A stretch of DNA of 58,881 nucleotides from assembly GCA_027576995.1 (NCBI GenBank), contig JANBQC010000107.1, positions 1 through 58,881 of the forward strand, in the 5' to 3' direction. Source of the DNA: Dimargaris cristalligena (lineage: Eukaryota; Kickxellomycota; Dimargaritomycetes; Dimargaritales; Dimargaritaceae). Below the pieces are notes generated by a model that saw only the letters and a list, made by a program, of their open reading frames with translations, searched no databases and was not told the DNA's origin. The first letter of the stretch is position 1. Every line of letters begins with the position of its first letter. Shown piece by piece: positions 12,567 to 25,207 of this stretch. The position numbers and the translations under genes are program-made.

Positions 12567-14720
12567 TTAAGCGGGAGTAGTGGCTTGGCCCAACTGCGAA
12601 TTAGGGTGAAGAAATTCCATTGTCCATTTTTCATTATAGAGATTATTCTCACCACGAACCTCTCCATCCCCAGGTCCAATACCTTCTGAGCATTTCTCCT
12701 CCTCCTTTTCTTCCTTTTTTCCCTTCACCACCACCTTTTCCCCTCGATCCAATCGGTCCACGAAATGTTGAATGCGTTCCAAAGCCGCCTGGGCAACCGG
12801 AACCCCTACGCAAAAAAGGAGTTGGAATACATGGAACATATCGGGGTATAAATCGAGCTCAAATTGGGCCCCGGGAGTATGGTTTAGGCAATGGGCGAAC
12901 CGTACGAAATCGTCTGCCATTTGTTCGGCTCGTCCCCTTGGATTAAAATAGGCGGAAGGTTATGAAAAGAAGTGGGCGGATCGGTCGGGGTAGTGGTAGT
13001 GGTAGTAGGCATGGGGGTGAGCGGTGAAACGTACGGGTGGGTGATATACGGTAGGTGGCCGACATAGGAAGCGTCGGGGGATGCGTAACTGAGGGCCGGG
13101 TTGAACAGGGGATCGGTGATGAACACGGGGCCGAGAAAATCAAAAGGAATATGTTGGGTCCAGCTAGGCGTCGTGCAGGTTAAGTCCAGCCAAGGCTATA
13201 TATATTATACGGGTGGGTGATAGGGAAACAATACACTGGGTTAGTATAATAGAAGATTAGCGACGAAGGGTGGTCAAATGAAAATAATGCTACTAATAAT
13301 CTAAGCGTAGGGGTCAAGATCCTTTTAGAGGGAAGGTAACCGAAACGATACAGAGGACTTACCGATAGTAAAATGACGCCCTGGGGCAACGGCAAATTGT
13401 GGTCCCGGAGGAATAGCATAGTAGTTACGACTAAATCACCCCAATCCGGCGGCATATTTGAGTCATGATAATTACCAGAAAAAAACAATGGTGAGTTAAT
13501 ATGTGGTTATGAGCGGATCTCTAACTCTCCTTCAAAACGGTGGTAATTGGCGGTTACTTCAGTATCTGCGGAGCCATACCTTTACAAAATTTTGGGATTA
13601 TCTAACCAATTAACTCACTTAAGGTACCCCCGGCGCTATCACCGGCTAAAATAATCCGGTCAGCATTAAACCCCAGGCCACCTTGGGTAGGGGTTGCCAC
13701 CAGTTTCAGGTACGTGTAAATGACATCCACTAGGGCGCACGGAAACCGGTGTTCGGGGGCTAACCGATAGTCAATGGCTTCAGCGTGCGAGAAACAGCGA
13801 GTAAGGTAGGCACGCCACCACATTTGAATATATAGATTTAGAAATATGAATACAGAGCTGAATGAATTATATATAATTTCCACCCAAAAGTGCGTGGATA
13901 CATCGACATGTATGACCGTGCCCCATCCGTGGCTTTGGTTCCCTCATTCATCCAGCTGGGGCACAGTAACCGCCAAGTGGCCCTTAGTGTTATAGGCGGA
14001 TTATAATCCCACCCCGTACAATGATAGTGGGGGGGTTTCTAGTGTATTAAAGGTGATATTCAACTTACTAAAGATATGCCGACCAATTTGTTTCGACAGT
14101 TCGCAAATCAGGGGGCGATGGCCCCCGAAACCACCCATTACGAACCCGCCGCCGTGGAGGTACAGCATGATGGGTTCCGCGGGAAATAACGGGCCCAGGT
14201 GGCCCAAGGAATTAGCATTGGACTGGTGCTTGTGAGTAGTCATTCGGGCCGCCATCCGACCCTGAACTTCCCGATGGACCACCCACTCGGCGGGGAGGAT
14301 ATGGTCCTCAAAGGCCACATTGGTTGGTGCTGATGATGCTTTTTTAAAAGAGTTAGTGGTAGTGGGGCGGAGGAGTTGGGATATGGGTTCAAGGGCTTTG
14401 ACCAACCCTGGGATAGCCCGCACCTCGGATTCCTCCAGCGTCCAGGGATTAATCGGGTAGTTGATCCCCACCCGAGGTGATACCGCTAGGTCTCGTTGGT
14501 TGCGACGGGCGTAGTGGATACCGACTTTTAGGCTGGACGTGAAGGAGTGGTGTATAAAGGTATGGATAAGGGCGACTTTGAGGTCCCAGGTGGGCCGGCG
14601 GGGACCGCAGGTAAAGTAGGACCAAATGGTGCCGGCGCAGTGCAAGATTAGGGTGAGGCCGAGCCAGATATCACACCCGATGAACCAGGTGGTTTGGAGG
14701 AGACGGGCCAAGAGCGGCAT
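12567..14720 (-). CDS. HSL-type alpha/beta hydrolase (esterase/lipase), apparent frameshift in last exon
   Basis: Hormone-sensitive-lipase (GDXG) family esterase. Exons on the minus strand: 14720-14069, 13777-13619, 13430-13363 and 13195-12567, with matching phases. The first residues form a hydrophobic membrane anchor (about residues 5-35), so the enzyme is probably bound to ER or lipid droplet. The oxyanion motif HGGGFVMGG ends exon 1. The joined exons read TIDYRLAPEHRFP, the hallmark of this family. The nucleophile motif GDSAGG ends exon 2, PWLDL opens exon 4, and the catalytic His lies in DMFHVF. Between PPILIQ and RAEQMADDFVRFAH the reading frame changes by one base at a run of four cytosines (plus strand 12934-12937). 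One more base there would restore the family pattern. This is either a sequencing indel or a recent inactivating mutation. The start chosen is the first ATG in frame; a longer frame upstream lacks ATG. Confidence 0.82.
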
Positions 14721-16580
14721 TGGTAAAGTGGTGGGGGTAATTGGAGAGGGGATGGGTGCGGGTGGTGGAAGTGTAATCCGGTGCGATGATTTACTAGAAC
14801 AGACGGAAAAGCACAATAATTAATGGAGGGTAGAGATGAGGTCCCGCGAGGGCTATTGATCCTGGTTTTTATATGGACCATCACCCGGTGAATGGCTGCA
14901 GCAGGATCGAAGAATTGATGTCATACCGGATATAGCCCAAGGTCCATATTTACCACCACTCTTGTATAGTGATAGTGCCACGCAGTATTGGACCGGTCGA
15001 CCAAGAGAAATCTGACACTAACTCTATTTTTGGCATGGCTACCGCCAGGTCCCATTATCAGTTTAAATTGCAATGGCCTTTCTAGTATTCAGCAGTATTT
15101 GCACACCTCTGTATGATGAGAGGTACACGTTTGCGAATGGGGGTGTGTATGTGTATGTTATTGGGCCAATGCAATTTGCTACAGATATTTTCCACGGAAT
15201 TACACATGCTTATTAGTGGCCTCAAAGATGGGACCCTAGAAACCCTCTCGGGACAGTCTTCTTTGGAAAACCGGTTGGTATTGACTGATCCGCTTTAGTC
15301 TATGTAGGGCTGCGGTTTAAAGGGCTTTACGTAATTATTAATAGTTTAACATAAAACTTGGGTTTGTGTTCATATACCCCCCCCCCTTTCCCACCCCATT
15401 GCACAGTGCCGCCGTCTCCTGTTTGTAAAGAATACGAGGGCTTAACGAGTAGGCAGGAGAGATGATAGTCTTAGGGCTATGGTATGAATTAAGGAAAGCA
15501 ATCGACTGGAGAGGGATGGGCGGGATATGAAGATGTTAATCATTGTCGAGCAGTCTCGGTACAAGCTATGTGAGGTACTTCGACTTTTAGATCATGTCTC
15601 CTGTTTACATACGATAGCATGCACTCTCTCTCTCTCTCTCTCTCATTCTGTTTTACCGCAATCAGTAGCCATCCTCTGGAATCAATCCGATCGGGGAATA
15701 CAAAGGAGTGGCCAGGACCTACTACCCTGCTCGGCTTTTATTTTGTAATGTATCACTGCCTGTCACCTCGAAGACGAACAACCACACGGAGTAGTGAGTG
15801 GTCATAGTTGCAGTATAATAGTAAATGAGGGAGGGAGTACCAAACCGGTTATATAAAATGGGGTATGAAATTTTATCTGGTTATTGCTAGGATAGGAGAC
15901 ATATTCCGCCGACATCTCGAATCTCGCGGTTATTAGCGAGCATACCATGGCAACCACATCACATGAAAGGGACGCGGTTACCAAATCCAGTATTATTACT
16001 ATTTCTCCTACTTATTGACAATCCCCCGCATCACAGGCCCTGCTGTCGAGTTCCCTCCGAACCGCCGAGCAGCCAATTATCAACTCTCTCCTAGTGTATT
16101 TTTCTGGCTATGTAGTAAGTAACCAAATAATAAGAGAGATGAGAGGAGAGAGGAGGGTTCACTACCACCACCGCTCGGCCCGGCTTATTTTCACAGTACT
16201 TTATTCTGCCAGTCACAGCAAACCAAGTAAGGCGAGGGAGAGGGTACACTCTCTGTTGGTCAGAGAGCCGTACGCACCATTCCCCTCCCTCCTCTTCTAA
16301 TAAGAGGGGTAGGCGATACCGAAAGAAGAAGCCTCGGTTATTTAGCCCGTGAAATTCTTATGGGCTACTACTTACTAGGCTGCTCTTTTCCACTAAGGAA
16401 GTATCTTCCCCCTGACTATCTCTACTCACTCATTCCCTCCCTGTTTCTTAGTCTTAACTTATTCTTGAATTCCTACTTTTTGTTCAGACCCCGTTTGACT
16501 ATACGTTTCCTCCTCCTTAACCCCCTCCAAAAGCGCTCAACTACCTCAGTTCTTAACCCTTAGTGTTCAACTAAACCACC
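14721..16580. other. intergenic region between divergent genes
   Basis: Shared upstream region of the minus-strand esterase and the plus-strand phosphotransferase gene. It holds a CT dinucleotide run at 15624-15644 and purine-rich then pyrimidine-rich tracts between 16130 and 16560, probably promoter and leader of the downstream gene. Open frames are short and unrecognised. Confidence 0.5.
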
Positions 16581-18407
16581 ATGGTCGACGGACAAACCAC
16601 CTCTTCGGTTCGAGCGGGGTAAGTTTCCCCAATGGTGTACGTGGGGTGGGGTAAGAAGGGTTCCTGGGATATGGTAAATGTGAGAGTTCCCCCCACTGGA
16701 ATTGGCCCTCCAGTACTCCCAGGAATAGGCGACCACTACCTCATTTCTTAGCCTTCCGAAGCGGGGTTTTCCACTAGGCATTTCCAGGACTATACCCCCC
16801 TGCCCCGTGTTAGCCCAATTAATACCGCCAGTAGAGCGCCTATAAGACAGTCTCACTAAACTATGCTTCTATTTTATAAGCGCCTCCACCAGTTGGCCAC
16901 CCGAATAACCCTCCCACATATGGGTTAGCTGGGGTATATTATTTTATTCACAAACGTTGGAACATCTTTACTGACACGACCAGGTGCTAACTACGAACTT
17001 CATGTTCCTCATACTGGCCGTTAATTCTCCCTAACCCCCACCACCTCGTTTCACCTCATCTCATCTTATACCCTTTCAGCCATGAAATCGACCTCCGCCC
17101 TCTCGAAGCCTACCTGGCCAGTCAGGTCCGCCAAATGCGCGCCCCGTTGGCAATCCGGCAGTTCAACCTTGGCCAAAGCAACCCCACCTACTTGATCCAG
17201 GACGCCAGCGACCGCAAGTACGTGCTCCGCAAGAAGCCGGCCGGCACCCTGTTGACCAAGAGCGCCCATGCCATCGAGCGGGAATACCGGATTTTGAGTG
17301 CCCTGGGCCAACATACCGACGTGCCCGTGCCCAAGGTGTATTGCTTATGCGAAGATATTGGCGTGATCGGTACCCCGTTCTATGTAAGTGCCCATTTTAT
17401 ATATCAAGTTGGCTGCAGGGCCTAAAAATCACATCCAGTAGATTGGGGTTTTAATACGGCCATTTTCAATAATTATAGGTATTCGTTGGTGAGCCCTTTA
17501 ATTAACTCCATCGTGGCTGTATTTGTCTCCCCCCTCTCCTATGCATTCACTTATTCATTCATTTATCTAATAGGTTATGGAGTTCCTCGAAGGCCGCATT
17601 TTCAGCGACTTTCATCTCCCTACTATTCCATCGGCCGAACGCGGGTTGTACTGGCGTGAAGCCGTCCGCACTTTAGCCAAATTCCACCGGGTCGACTACC
17701 GGGCCATCGGACTCAGCGATTACGGGCGCCCCGCCCATTTTTACGAACGCCAACTGCAATCGCTCGCCAAACTGTCCCGCGTCCAAGGCCGGGTCCCGGA
17801 TCCCCGCCACCCCGGCCAGTCCGTGGGTGATTTACACCGCCTCACCGAATTCATTGACTGGATGCTCGCACATTCCGGTCCCGACGCCACCACGCTAGTG
17901 CACGGTGATTTCAAAATGGATAACCTCGTGTTTCACCCCACCGAACCGCGCATCATTGGCATTCTCGACTGGGAATTATCGACCCTCGGTCATCCCCTCT
18001 CCGACTTGGCCAACTTGCTCCAACCTTACCGCTGTGATTACCGCACTGGTCCCGCTTTCCTGCGCGGCTACCGGAATGCTCCCCCTTCCTCCAACACTGC
18101 TGAAGCGGGGACCAAAGACCTGCCGACCGAGGGGGAGTTGATTGACCAGTATACGGCCTTGACCCACCTCCCCGCCGTGCGGGACCATTGGTCCTTTAAT
18201 GTGGCGTTTGGGTTTTTCCGGCTGGCGGTAATTACCCAGGGGATTGCGGCCCGGGTGGCCAAAAAGCAGGCGTCGTCGGCCCAGGCCCAGACTTATGCGG
18301 CGGCGTTCCAGGAAATTATGGGAATGGCCCTGGCGGTCATGGACGAACAGGAACAGGAACAGAAGCAGAAGTCGAAATGGACGTCGTGGATTAAAAGTCG
18401 GTTGTAG
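16581..18407 (+). CDS. aminoglycoside phosphotransferase-like kinase (ACAD10/11 N-terminal type), 391 aa
   Basis: Standalone APH-fold small-molecule kinase, like the N-terminal kinase domain of animal ACAD10/ACAD11. Three exons: 16581-16618, 17080-17383 and 17574-18407, total 1176 nt in frame. The 38-nt first exon encodes [13 protein letters not shown]. Joined to exon 2 it gives [17 protein letters not shown], the normal start of this family, which is why this distant ATG was chosen. Then come GQSNPTYLI, the ATP lysine region YVLRKKPAG, an EREYRIL helix-C Glu, the substrate-region motif MEFLEGRIF across the second junction, the catalytic loop [15 protein letters not shown], and the metal-binding [18 protein letters not shown]. 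The tail is rich in Glu, Gln and Lys. No acyl-CoA dehydrogenase domain follows, so the fusion seen in animals is absent. The natural substrate is not known from sequence; in animals the relatives act in 4-hydroxy acid breakdown. Confidence 0.9.
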
Positions 18408-19434
18408 ATAACGGAGGAGGAGAGAGGAGGGTTAGATGAGATAGATATACTAGGAGAAAAGGGAGGGTGCGTAGGTTTATTATGGGCTGGTGGTTTCTAG
18501 CGGTACAACTACGGAAAGGCCCACCACCAACCACTCTTAATTCACAAGTCCTCTATGATCGACCCCACAGAAGTGACATGCACCATCGTATGGCATTTTA
18601 GAAGTCGCGAATACTACTTGGAAGAGCCCCCTCCCCTTCTAACAACTATTTCGAATTTTTGAACCAAAGAATGAGGGGAGGAGAGTCATAGCAGTACCCC
18701 GCCGTACTATAGACTACATAATATAATGTGGATATTCAATAAATCTTTTCAGAATACAGCTCCAAGTCAGCTGTTTTCCTTAGGAAAATAGCTTCATAAA
18801 TACAAGCTATACCAGGGAGAATGGCACATAGGATAGGGCCTATTATTCCTGACAAGTATAGTTTGATCCACGTCACTGGACTATTAATGTGCGCGGTTGG
18901 CGCAATTCATACAAATTAAATACGCTTGCGGACCACCAATCCTCTCCAGCAGCTTCGAACCTTACCAATAAGACCCGCGTAACGCAAGTCTTTATAGTAA
19001 AGTAGTAGTAGCCACGGTCTACATGATGTTAGCATCCACACACCTAACCCAAGTTGAATTTGAGCTGGTCTGGTGGTGTAGGCCCTGGGAAAGAAGAGAA
19101 CGGGAATGGGAATGATAATTGGAGGTATAGGGTTGAATTGGAAGGGACAACCCAAACTTTACTTTCCTTAACTCACATGAACCTTAAACTCATACTACTC
19201 ATTTAACTCACTCCTTCTTGTATTGTAGTTTGCTCTTTCAGCAGAACTTCGATACTCTTCATTCCACCATTTATATAGCACATTTCCCATTTTGGCCATT
19301 CAGTCTATTCATTGGATTTTTTACTCGGTTAACATATTCCTATTTTGACTTGGCCGATAAAACCTACGCCAATACCCCCCACCCACCCGCCTTCTTCTCC
19401 CTCGAGTCTCCCACCCCCGCCACTTATTTCGCTA
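18408..19434. other. intergenic region
   Basis: Spacer of about 1 kb between two plus-strand genes. Several 50-60 codon open frames exist, some hydrophobic, but none has a supported start or recognisable product. The last 200 bases become pyrimidine-rich before the PITH-domain gene. Confidence 0.5.
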
Positions 19435-19527
19435 ATGAGTTCCTGTCAGGGTGAAGCCGGTCCGAGCGACTACCAGCCCTCGGGCTCCCGTGGCCATAGT
19501 CATAGCCACGGACATGGGCATGGCCAT

Positions 19528-19563
<36 letters not shown>

Positions 19564-20824
19564 AGTCATGATCTCGAACCCGCCCTCAAAGACTCCCTGT
19601 ACAGTAAAATCGACATTGACAACGTCCGCGGGTACAACGAAAGTGATACCGGCGCAGCTAAGGGGATCATCAAACCGTGGCACCAGCGTAAAGAGCGCAC
19701 CCCGTGTTTGGAAAGCGACTGCGACGAGCAACTGATCGTTTTCATTCCGTAAGTCCCCCTTCCCTGCGCTCGGTTGTATTTTACCCACCCTCCTTCCTAC
19801 GCGGCGTCCCTTGGGGACTCTACACTATGAAAGAGGTATTATATAGTAGACACTAACCATGGTTCATCACTAAAATTACCCGCGCATGGGCGATTTTTGA
19901 TAATATAAACTGCACCGCAATTTCCGACGATTACTGGGATAGTCTAACCGGCATGGCCAAAATCAAATCCATCTTGCTCATCGGTGGACCCGGCGCCCAG
20001 TCGCCTGCCAAACTCAAAGTGTAAGTAGAGGACCACCTCCCCCCCTCCGCCCACACTTGCCAAACGAACGTTCCGAGTACTTTGGTGGATTGAACATTGG
20101 TCGGCATAAAACCCCGATTCATTGATAGATTCGCTTATAATTTCGACTGATGGGGCGCAGCTACAAACACCTAATTCGCCGGGCAGTCCGAATATTTATC
20201 TAACACCTTCAATTATAATACTCGATACTGCTGGGCCATGTCGGTAATTCACTAATACTCCATCTCCCCCAACGGCCTATAGGTTTATCAACTCCGATGA
20301 CATTGACTTCGACAATGTCGAGGATCGCACCTGCACCCAGGAATGGGATCTAATTGAGGATTCCGGTAAAGATGTGGTGGAATACCACACCCGGATCACG
20401 AAGTTCGGAAACGTTCGGAGTTTGACCCTGTATTTCCCTGAGAACTTTGGCGAAGACACCACCCGACTGCAGTATATTGGCCTTACGGGCGAATGGACGG
20501 AGGTAATTACGGTTTTCTGATTACTGAACATGCTCTTAATAGCCACCATCTGCGTTCTATCACTTCTACCCCCTGTCAATTCAGCAGCGTCTTCACTGGG
20601 TTGATGACGGATCAGCCATTGAAAGAGTACACTGTTTATATATTCATGTATAGACTTGCTTAATGTGTGGAACTATTACTGACTGATCGTATATCCAATC
20701 TTATAATCTAATGCCGATTTAGCTGCGCGACGATCCTCTGCTTACGGTGTACGAGCTCAAGCCCAATATGGCGGACCATAAAGTACCCGGTGACGAAAGT
20801 CGGGTGCACCAAAACATATTTTAG
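19435..20824 (+). CDS. PITH domain protein, PITHD1 homologue with His-Asp repeat, 237 aa
   Basis: Four exons: 19435-19748, 19943-20020, 20283-20502 and 20723-20824, all in phase. The order of motifs matches human PITHD1: a His-rich start, LYSKIDIDNVRGYNES, a KPWHQR segment, LESDCDEQLIVFIPLTG, KSILLIGG, KVFINSDDIDFDN, then NVRSLTLYFPENFGEDTTR, QYIGLTGEWTEL and the final ADHKV near the C terminus. The PITH domain is a beta-sandwich found also at the C terminus of the proteasome-associated thioredoxin TXNL1, so a proteasome-linked or cytosolic role is likely. The N-terminal repeat is expanded to a long HSHGHGHDHDHDHD-type tract (plus strand about 19497-19570, repeated GACCAC codons), longer than the short HGHSH of animal PITHD1. 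The tract could bind metal; its length may vary between strains. Confidence 0.92.
19497..19570 (+). repeat. GACCAC codon repeat (His-Asp tract)
   Basis: In-frame hexanucleotide-like repeat inside exon 1 of the PITHD1 homologue, alternating His codons with Ser, Gly and then Asp codons. Confidence 0.9.
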
Positions 20825-21653
20825 GATGAAATTGGGGAATATTTTCCCCACGGATCGATTGGTTTACACACCATCATTACTATCACTGCGTCTTCCCTGT
20901 GGAATGGAATGCTGTATATTTTATTTGAATAAGTGGACTTAATTGTAGCGTATTCGTTAGCACTTCTATAACCCACCTATCAATCAACATTAATCGCAAT
21001 AAATCCGTCACCTAATTAGCGAGCTGGTTTTCTATAAAATTCGTCGCTTAAGCGTTGACCCCCCCCCCACTACTTACTTCGTAACTAAATATATGTGGTT
21101 TGCTGTTAAAGAATTATTCCAGTTGGTTGGCCCTTTGGGGGTAAGATGGCGCACCTTTTCTATAAGTTAAATAATACAAGAGCCACTATGGATTTGAAGG
21201 AAACCATAAATGGGGATATTTTTGAGGCTATTCAGTAAAGAAAATACCCATTCATTGGTCACGCCTTGGTCATGCAGACAGCGCACGGAATGTATAGGAA
21301 ATATGTGAGGGCGGGGGAACGCAGCCCCCCACATCTGTCATCTGAAAGTTGGTGGGCGGGGGAACACAATTTCCCCCCTCTCTCCCATTCAACTTGTGAG
21401 AGAGGGGCGACTTTTCCAGGCCTTACCAACAGGATAAAACAAGGTTTTTGGTGTGATAATAATAATACTTGGCAAAATAGTAGTGTGTTCCTTTAGCACC
21501 CCAGCATACTCTATTACCACACAATACCTCCTTCTTACCTTTAGAGATTATATATATTTATATTATTCTATATTTTCCCCGGGCCAACCACACTATATTA
21601 GCTGTACCTTCAGTACTCTCTCCTACCCATCACCCCTGTTGTAATATATAAAT

Positions 21654-21699
<46 letters not shown>

Positions 21700-21993
21700 C
21701 ATATACCCTTCTTTTCTGGGCCCCGTGCCATTCCCAACCTCGCCTCTAGTGCCTCTCTTCTTCCTTTCCTTTCCTACTGTACTGTGAGACCCCTTTTCCC
21801 TTTTACCAGCACACCTCTCCCATTCGCCTATTTTGTCCTTCCTTAACTATTCTCCACTTTGTCATTATTCTCTTCTGAGGCGCAGCTTCGCTCCCCTACT
21901 CTACCTTATCATACTAGAACATTCTTATATACATCGCCCCAGTCCCCCCCTCTCGGTCTAGTAGTCGCATACAACCACCCCCCTCCCCACACA
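20825..21993. other. intergenic region with GA repeat and pyrimidine-rich leader
   Basis: Spacer between the PITHD1 homologue and SNF7. The first 600 bases have no supported gene. It then holds a long GA dinucleotide tract (21657-21696) followed by 280 bases of CT-rich sequence leading into the SNF7 start, probably its promoter and 5' leader. Confidence 0.55.
21657..21696 (+). repeat. (GA)20 microsatellite
   Basis: Uninterrupted alternating G and A for about 40 bases, roughly 300 bases upstream of the SNF7 start codon. It may act as a nucleosome-excluding or GAGA-type promoter element; length is likely polymorphic. Confidence 0.95.
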
Positions 21994-23491
21994 ATGATGA
22001 AACTATTTTTCGGCTCGAAGCCCAAGGCTTCCCCCAAAGACGCCATCGTCAAGATTCGGGAGAACTTGCTGATGTTGGAGAAACGTGAGGCATTCCTCCA
22101 AACTCGTATCGATAATGAACTCAAGGCCGCCAAGCTCAATGCCACCACGAACAAGCGAGGTACGTCAAAGGTTATTTTATTATTATTTTTTAAAAAAAGA
22201 AAACAGGGCCGATAGGAGGTGGAGGATTCCCGAGCGACATGGGGGGAGGTTAGAATTCCTTTATATGCACACCCTCTATATATCGATGGTTTAGGGTGGC
22301 CCTGGTAATCCCCATCGGCTGACCCTACCCCCTCCCATCTGATTCCCCTCTCGAGTATACCCCCAAATGGGGGAATCGTCGGTAGCTAATGAATGAGACT
22401 ACTCACCTCCCTGGTATTGCCAAGTCGCTGCTGGGTGCTAGCCCTAGCGTATTCATATATTTATTTCCGGGAATTACCCTTACTGTCTTCATGCATCCCA
22501 GCTAACCTATCCATGTGTATCTCCATCTATTCTACTAAATACTACGGTTACTCTATTATATCCCCTCTTAGCCGCTCTGGCCGCTCTCAAGCGGAAAAAG
22601 CAGTATGAAGCTGAAATCGAAAAAATCGCGGGCTCTCGGCTAACCCTCGAAACCCAAGTGCTGACCATTGAAAGCGCCAATATCAACCTGGAGACCATGA
22701 ATGCCATGCGCACTGGTGCTGAGGCCATGAAGACTATCCACAAGGACCTGTACGTAATCCGATTGTTTTTTTAATGATTTTCATGGTATAATTGTTGAGT
22801 GCGCCACAACCCATGCTCACCAGTCAGTCCGCCACTTAATGCCATCGGTTTAGCCAAACTACTCGGTCAATTTTACCATGTATACTAAACGCAGTAATCA
22901 CCTATATATATATATATATCCACTATAATATCTAATTTATACTAATACCCTTCCACCATTAGGAATACCGACAAGGTCGATGCCACCATGGACGAGATTC
23001 GCGAACAAATGGACCTGGCCAACGAGGTCTCAGAAGTCATTTCCCAGCCCAACGTATTCGGCACTGATCTCGATGAGGAAGAACTCAATCACGAACTGGA
23101 GTTGCTTGAACAAGCCGAACTCGACTCACAGTTGCTTAATGCCGAAAACCCGCCTGTGCGAACCCCACAGGTGGCCGTTTCCGAGCCCGGTAAGTTACTG
23201 CTTATTAATATGGTATTATTATACATTAGGAAACCAACTAAATCCTGCTCTAGTTTTAATAGGCAGGTTATGGATATGTCACTAATATAAATATTTTTAT
23301 TCTAACCTCTCACTTTTCTTCCTTTTAACCGTGTATTAATTCGGTATATATGATACCCACATCTCCTCCTTTATTTTTTTTTGATTTCCTTCCATCTGAC
23401 AGCCCCTACCAAGATTACCAACAAGCACCAGTCAATCAGCAAGGAGGAAGAGGATGAACTCGAAGAACTTCGGGCGAGTATGGCCGTATAG
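21994..23491 (+). CDS. SNF7: ESCRT-III core subunit SNF7 / CHMP4 (VPS32), 219 aa
   Basis: Four exons: 21994-22159, 22572-22749, 22963-23189 and 23403-23491, with matching phases and a total of 660 nt. Product matches the CHMP4/Snf7 layout. It begins MMKLFFGSKPKASPKDAI and has a basic first helix region (EKREAFLQTRIDNELKAAK, NKRAALAALKRKKQYE). Central helices follow (LETQVLTIESANIN, TGAEAMKTIH), then DKVDATMDEIREQMDLANEVSEVI, the acidic GTDLDEEELNHELELLEQ and a C-terminal acidic tail ending EEEDELEELRASMAV. Snf7 polymerises on endosomal and other membranes to drive inward budding and scission in multivesicular-body sorting, and is disassembled by Vps4. Two adjacent ATG codons open the frame; the first is annotated. 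Length is close to the family norm of 220-240. Confidence 0.95.
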
Positions 23492-25207
23492 ACGACGACA
23501 ACGACCAAACCCCACAATGGAAGAGGCGGGGGGGTGAACCAGAAAGGAACGTCGTTGCCAGTGGGACCTCTACATATTAAATGGTGATGACCATCATGCA
23601 ATTCTACCCTCGCGATCCAAGAAAATAATCAACGATTATAGACAGACCCCATGATACTTTACTTACCCTCCTCCCCTAACCATCCGGCATTAACCGCGCC
23701 AACCCCTTCGTACTCTATAATTCCCAATACTCTCACTCACCTGCCCTTTTATTACGTCTAACTCACCACTACACAATGTAGCCCTTCTCTCTGTTACACT
23801 CCATACGCTATTTTTTTTTATTCTATGTCTGTTGAACCCTTTCATTTTCTTTTATATTCTTCTTGACTTGACCCTCGTTATTATATCCCCCAATCATTAG
23901 GGCTACCCTATTATTCGTATTTTCTTTTCGAATCCAGCTTTTCAATATATATATATTACTGCCCCCACCCCATTCCACCCCTCCTCCTCACACACTTGCC
24001 AACTGAATCACTGGCCTAGTCTGACCAACACATGTATTATTGCCCAGCCAGGGCGGAGAACTACTTTAATTACCATTAAATCTTCTTGGCCTTTACCCTA
24101 CTCTCTATCGTACCCTCCCCACGCCTGTGGGGGTTTACTGCGTGCGATGTCTAAATATAGATCCATGTGGGAGAAGTTCATCCAAGCTGTATAACGAAAA
24201 ATCCATTTGATGAGGCAGGTACTACTGGTTGAAAATAAACATCCCACCAACTTTCCCATACACATATCGGTTAAAACCTTATACAACCAAGCTGAACTTC
24301 ACTCATGTGCTTTGTAACTCTAGGGTAAACATTTTCCTTGATCGAGACCACAAGTACACTTAGCTATGTAACATCAAAATCCCTTGACCTACCCCCCATT
24401 TCCCTGATTTACCCTGTCCGGGATTATTTTTGGCGCAGTGTAGCGTCAACAGGTAACTGTTGTTATACCGGGATTTGCGCCGGTATTGTCGATGAAGTGG
24501 TGGTTGTGCGTGGGTACACCTGAAATAAATCGGAACATGAGATATTATTTTACTGAATGGCAACTGACATGTTGACCATTGTTTCCAAAGCACTCTCTCA
24601 CGCTTAAACACAATAATGGTCGGACCATGGGTCAATCAACTCCAGCACATAAACCCTTCATTTTATGTAGAAGGGTTGGGGCAATGGGATTAGCAACATA
24701 TTGAGGTTTATTGGAATAATTACATACAGATGCTCCGTGGGATCAGATAAAGTGAGAAGGGGTAGGTGAATGGGGAGGGCATTTCGGATGCATTATGGTA
24801 TGTAATAAAGTTTGGTGAGGGGGGGGGTAGAAGAACCAGATGCCAGTAACGGTAGAAGGTTAAAAAATGGATAGGTAGTGGTTGAAGATTGCGTCCGCGG
24901 GGGAGGTGTGCAGATAGAAGTGAGGTCCGGCCTCATAATTTCGTGGTACTAGACATGGCCGTGAATAACAAACGAGTCGAATAAAGAGAAGAGGGGTATA
25001 AATAATACAAGGCGATTGATCCGCAAAATATAGGGATAAGATAATGGATACTATAAAAGTAATAGAGATGAAGGGTAAACTGGAAGTGCAGCTGGGAATG
25101 AAAAGATACGCGCGGTAAATAGCCTATCCAGGGGTAGAGAGAGAGACGAGCTATCTGGTTGGGCCAGGGAGGTATAAAAGTAGTAGAAGGGCGGGGAGTT
25201 TAGTAAC
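23492..25207. other. intergenic region containing one MITE copy
   Basis: Spacer between SNF7 and the end of the minus-strand CRIB gene. Apart from the 136-bp inverted-repeat element at 24169-24304 it holds AT-rich and pyrimidine-rich sequence, a short G run near 24818-24826, and no supported gene. Confidence 0.5.
24169..24304 (+). mobile_element. MITE copy A (136 bp, imperfect TIRs, 4-bp duplication)
   Basis: Non-autonomous inverted-repeat element. The left end starts GGGAGAAGTTCATCC. The right end read in reverse starts GAGTGAAGTTCAGC, and both ends continue into a GTATAA block, giving imperfect terminal inverted repeats of about 28-32 bases. It is flanked by ATGT on both sides (24165-24168 and 24305-24308). 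Its first 39 bases are identical to copy C read on the other strand. No coding capacity, so movement would need a transposase encoded elsewhere. Confidence 0.85.

Noticed and set aside
18725..18905. Minus-strand 56-codon hydrophobic frame that looks like a membrane exon
   Set aside because: No ATG, no flanking exons, and open frames of this size are expected by chance.
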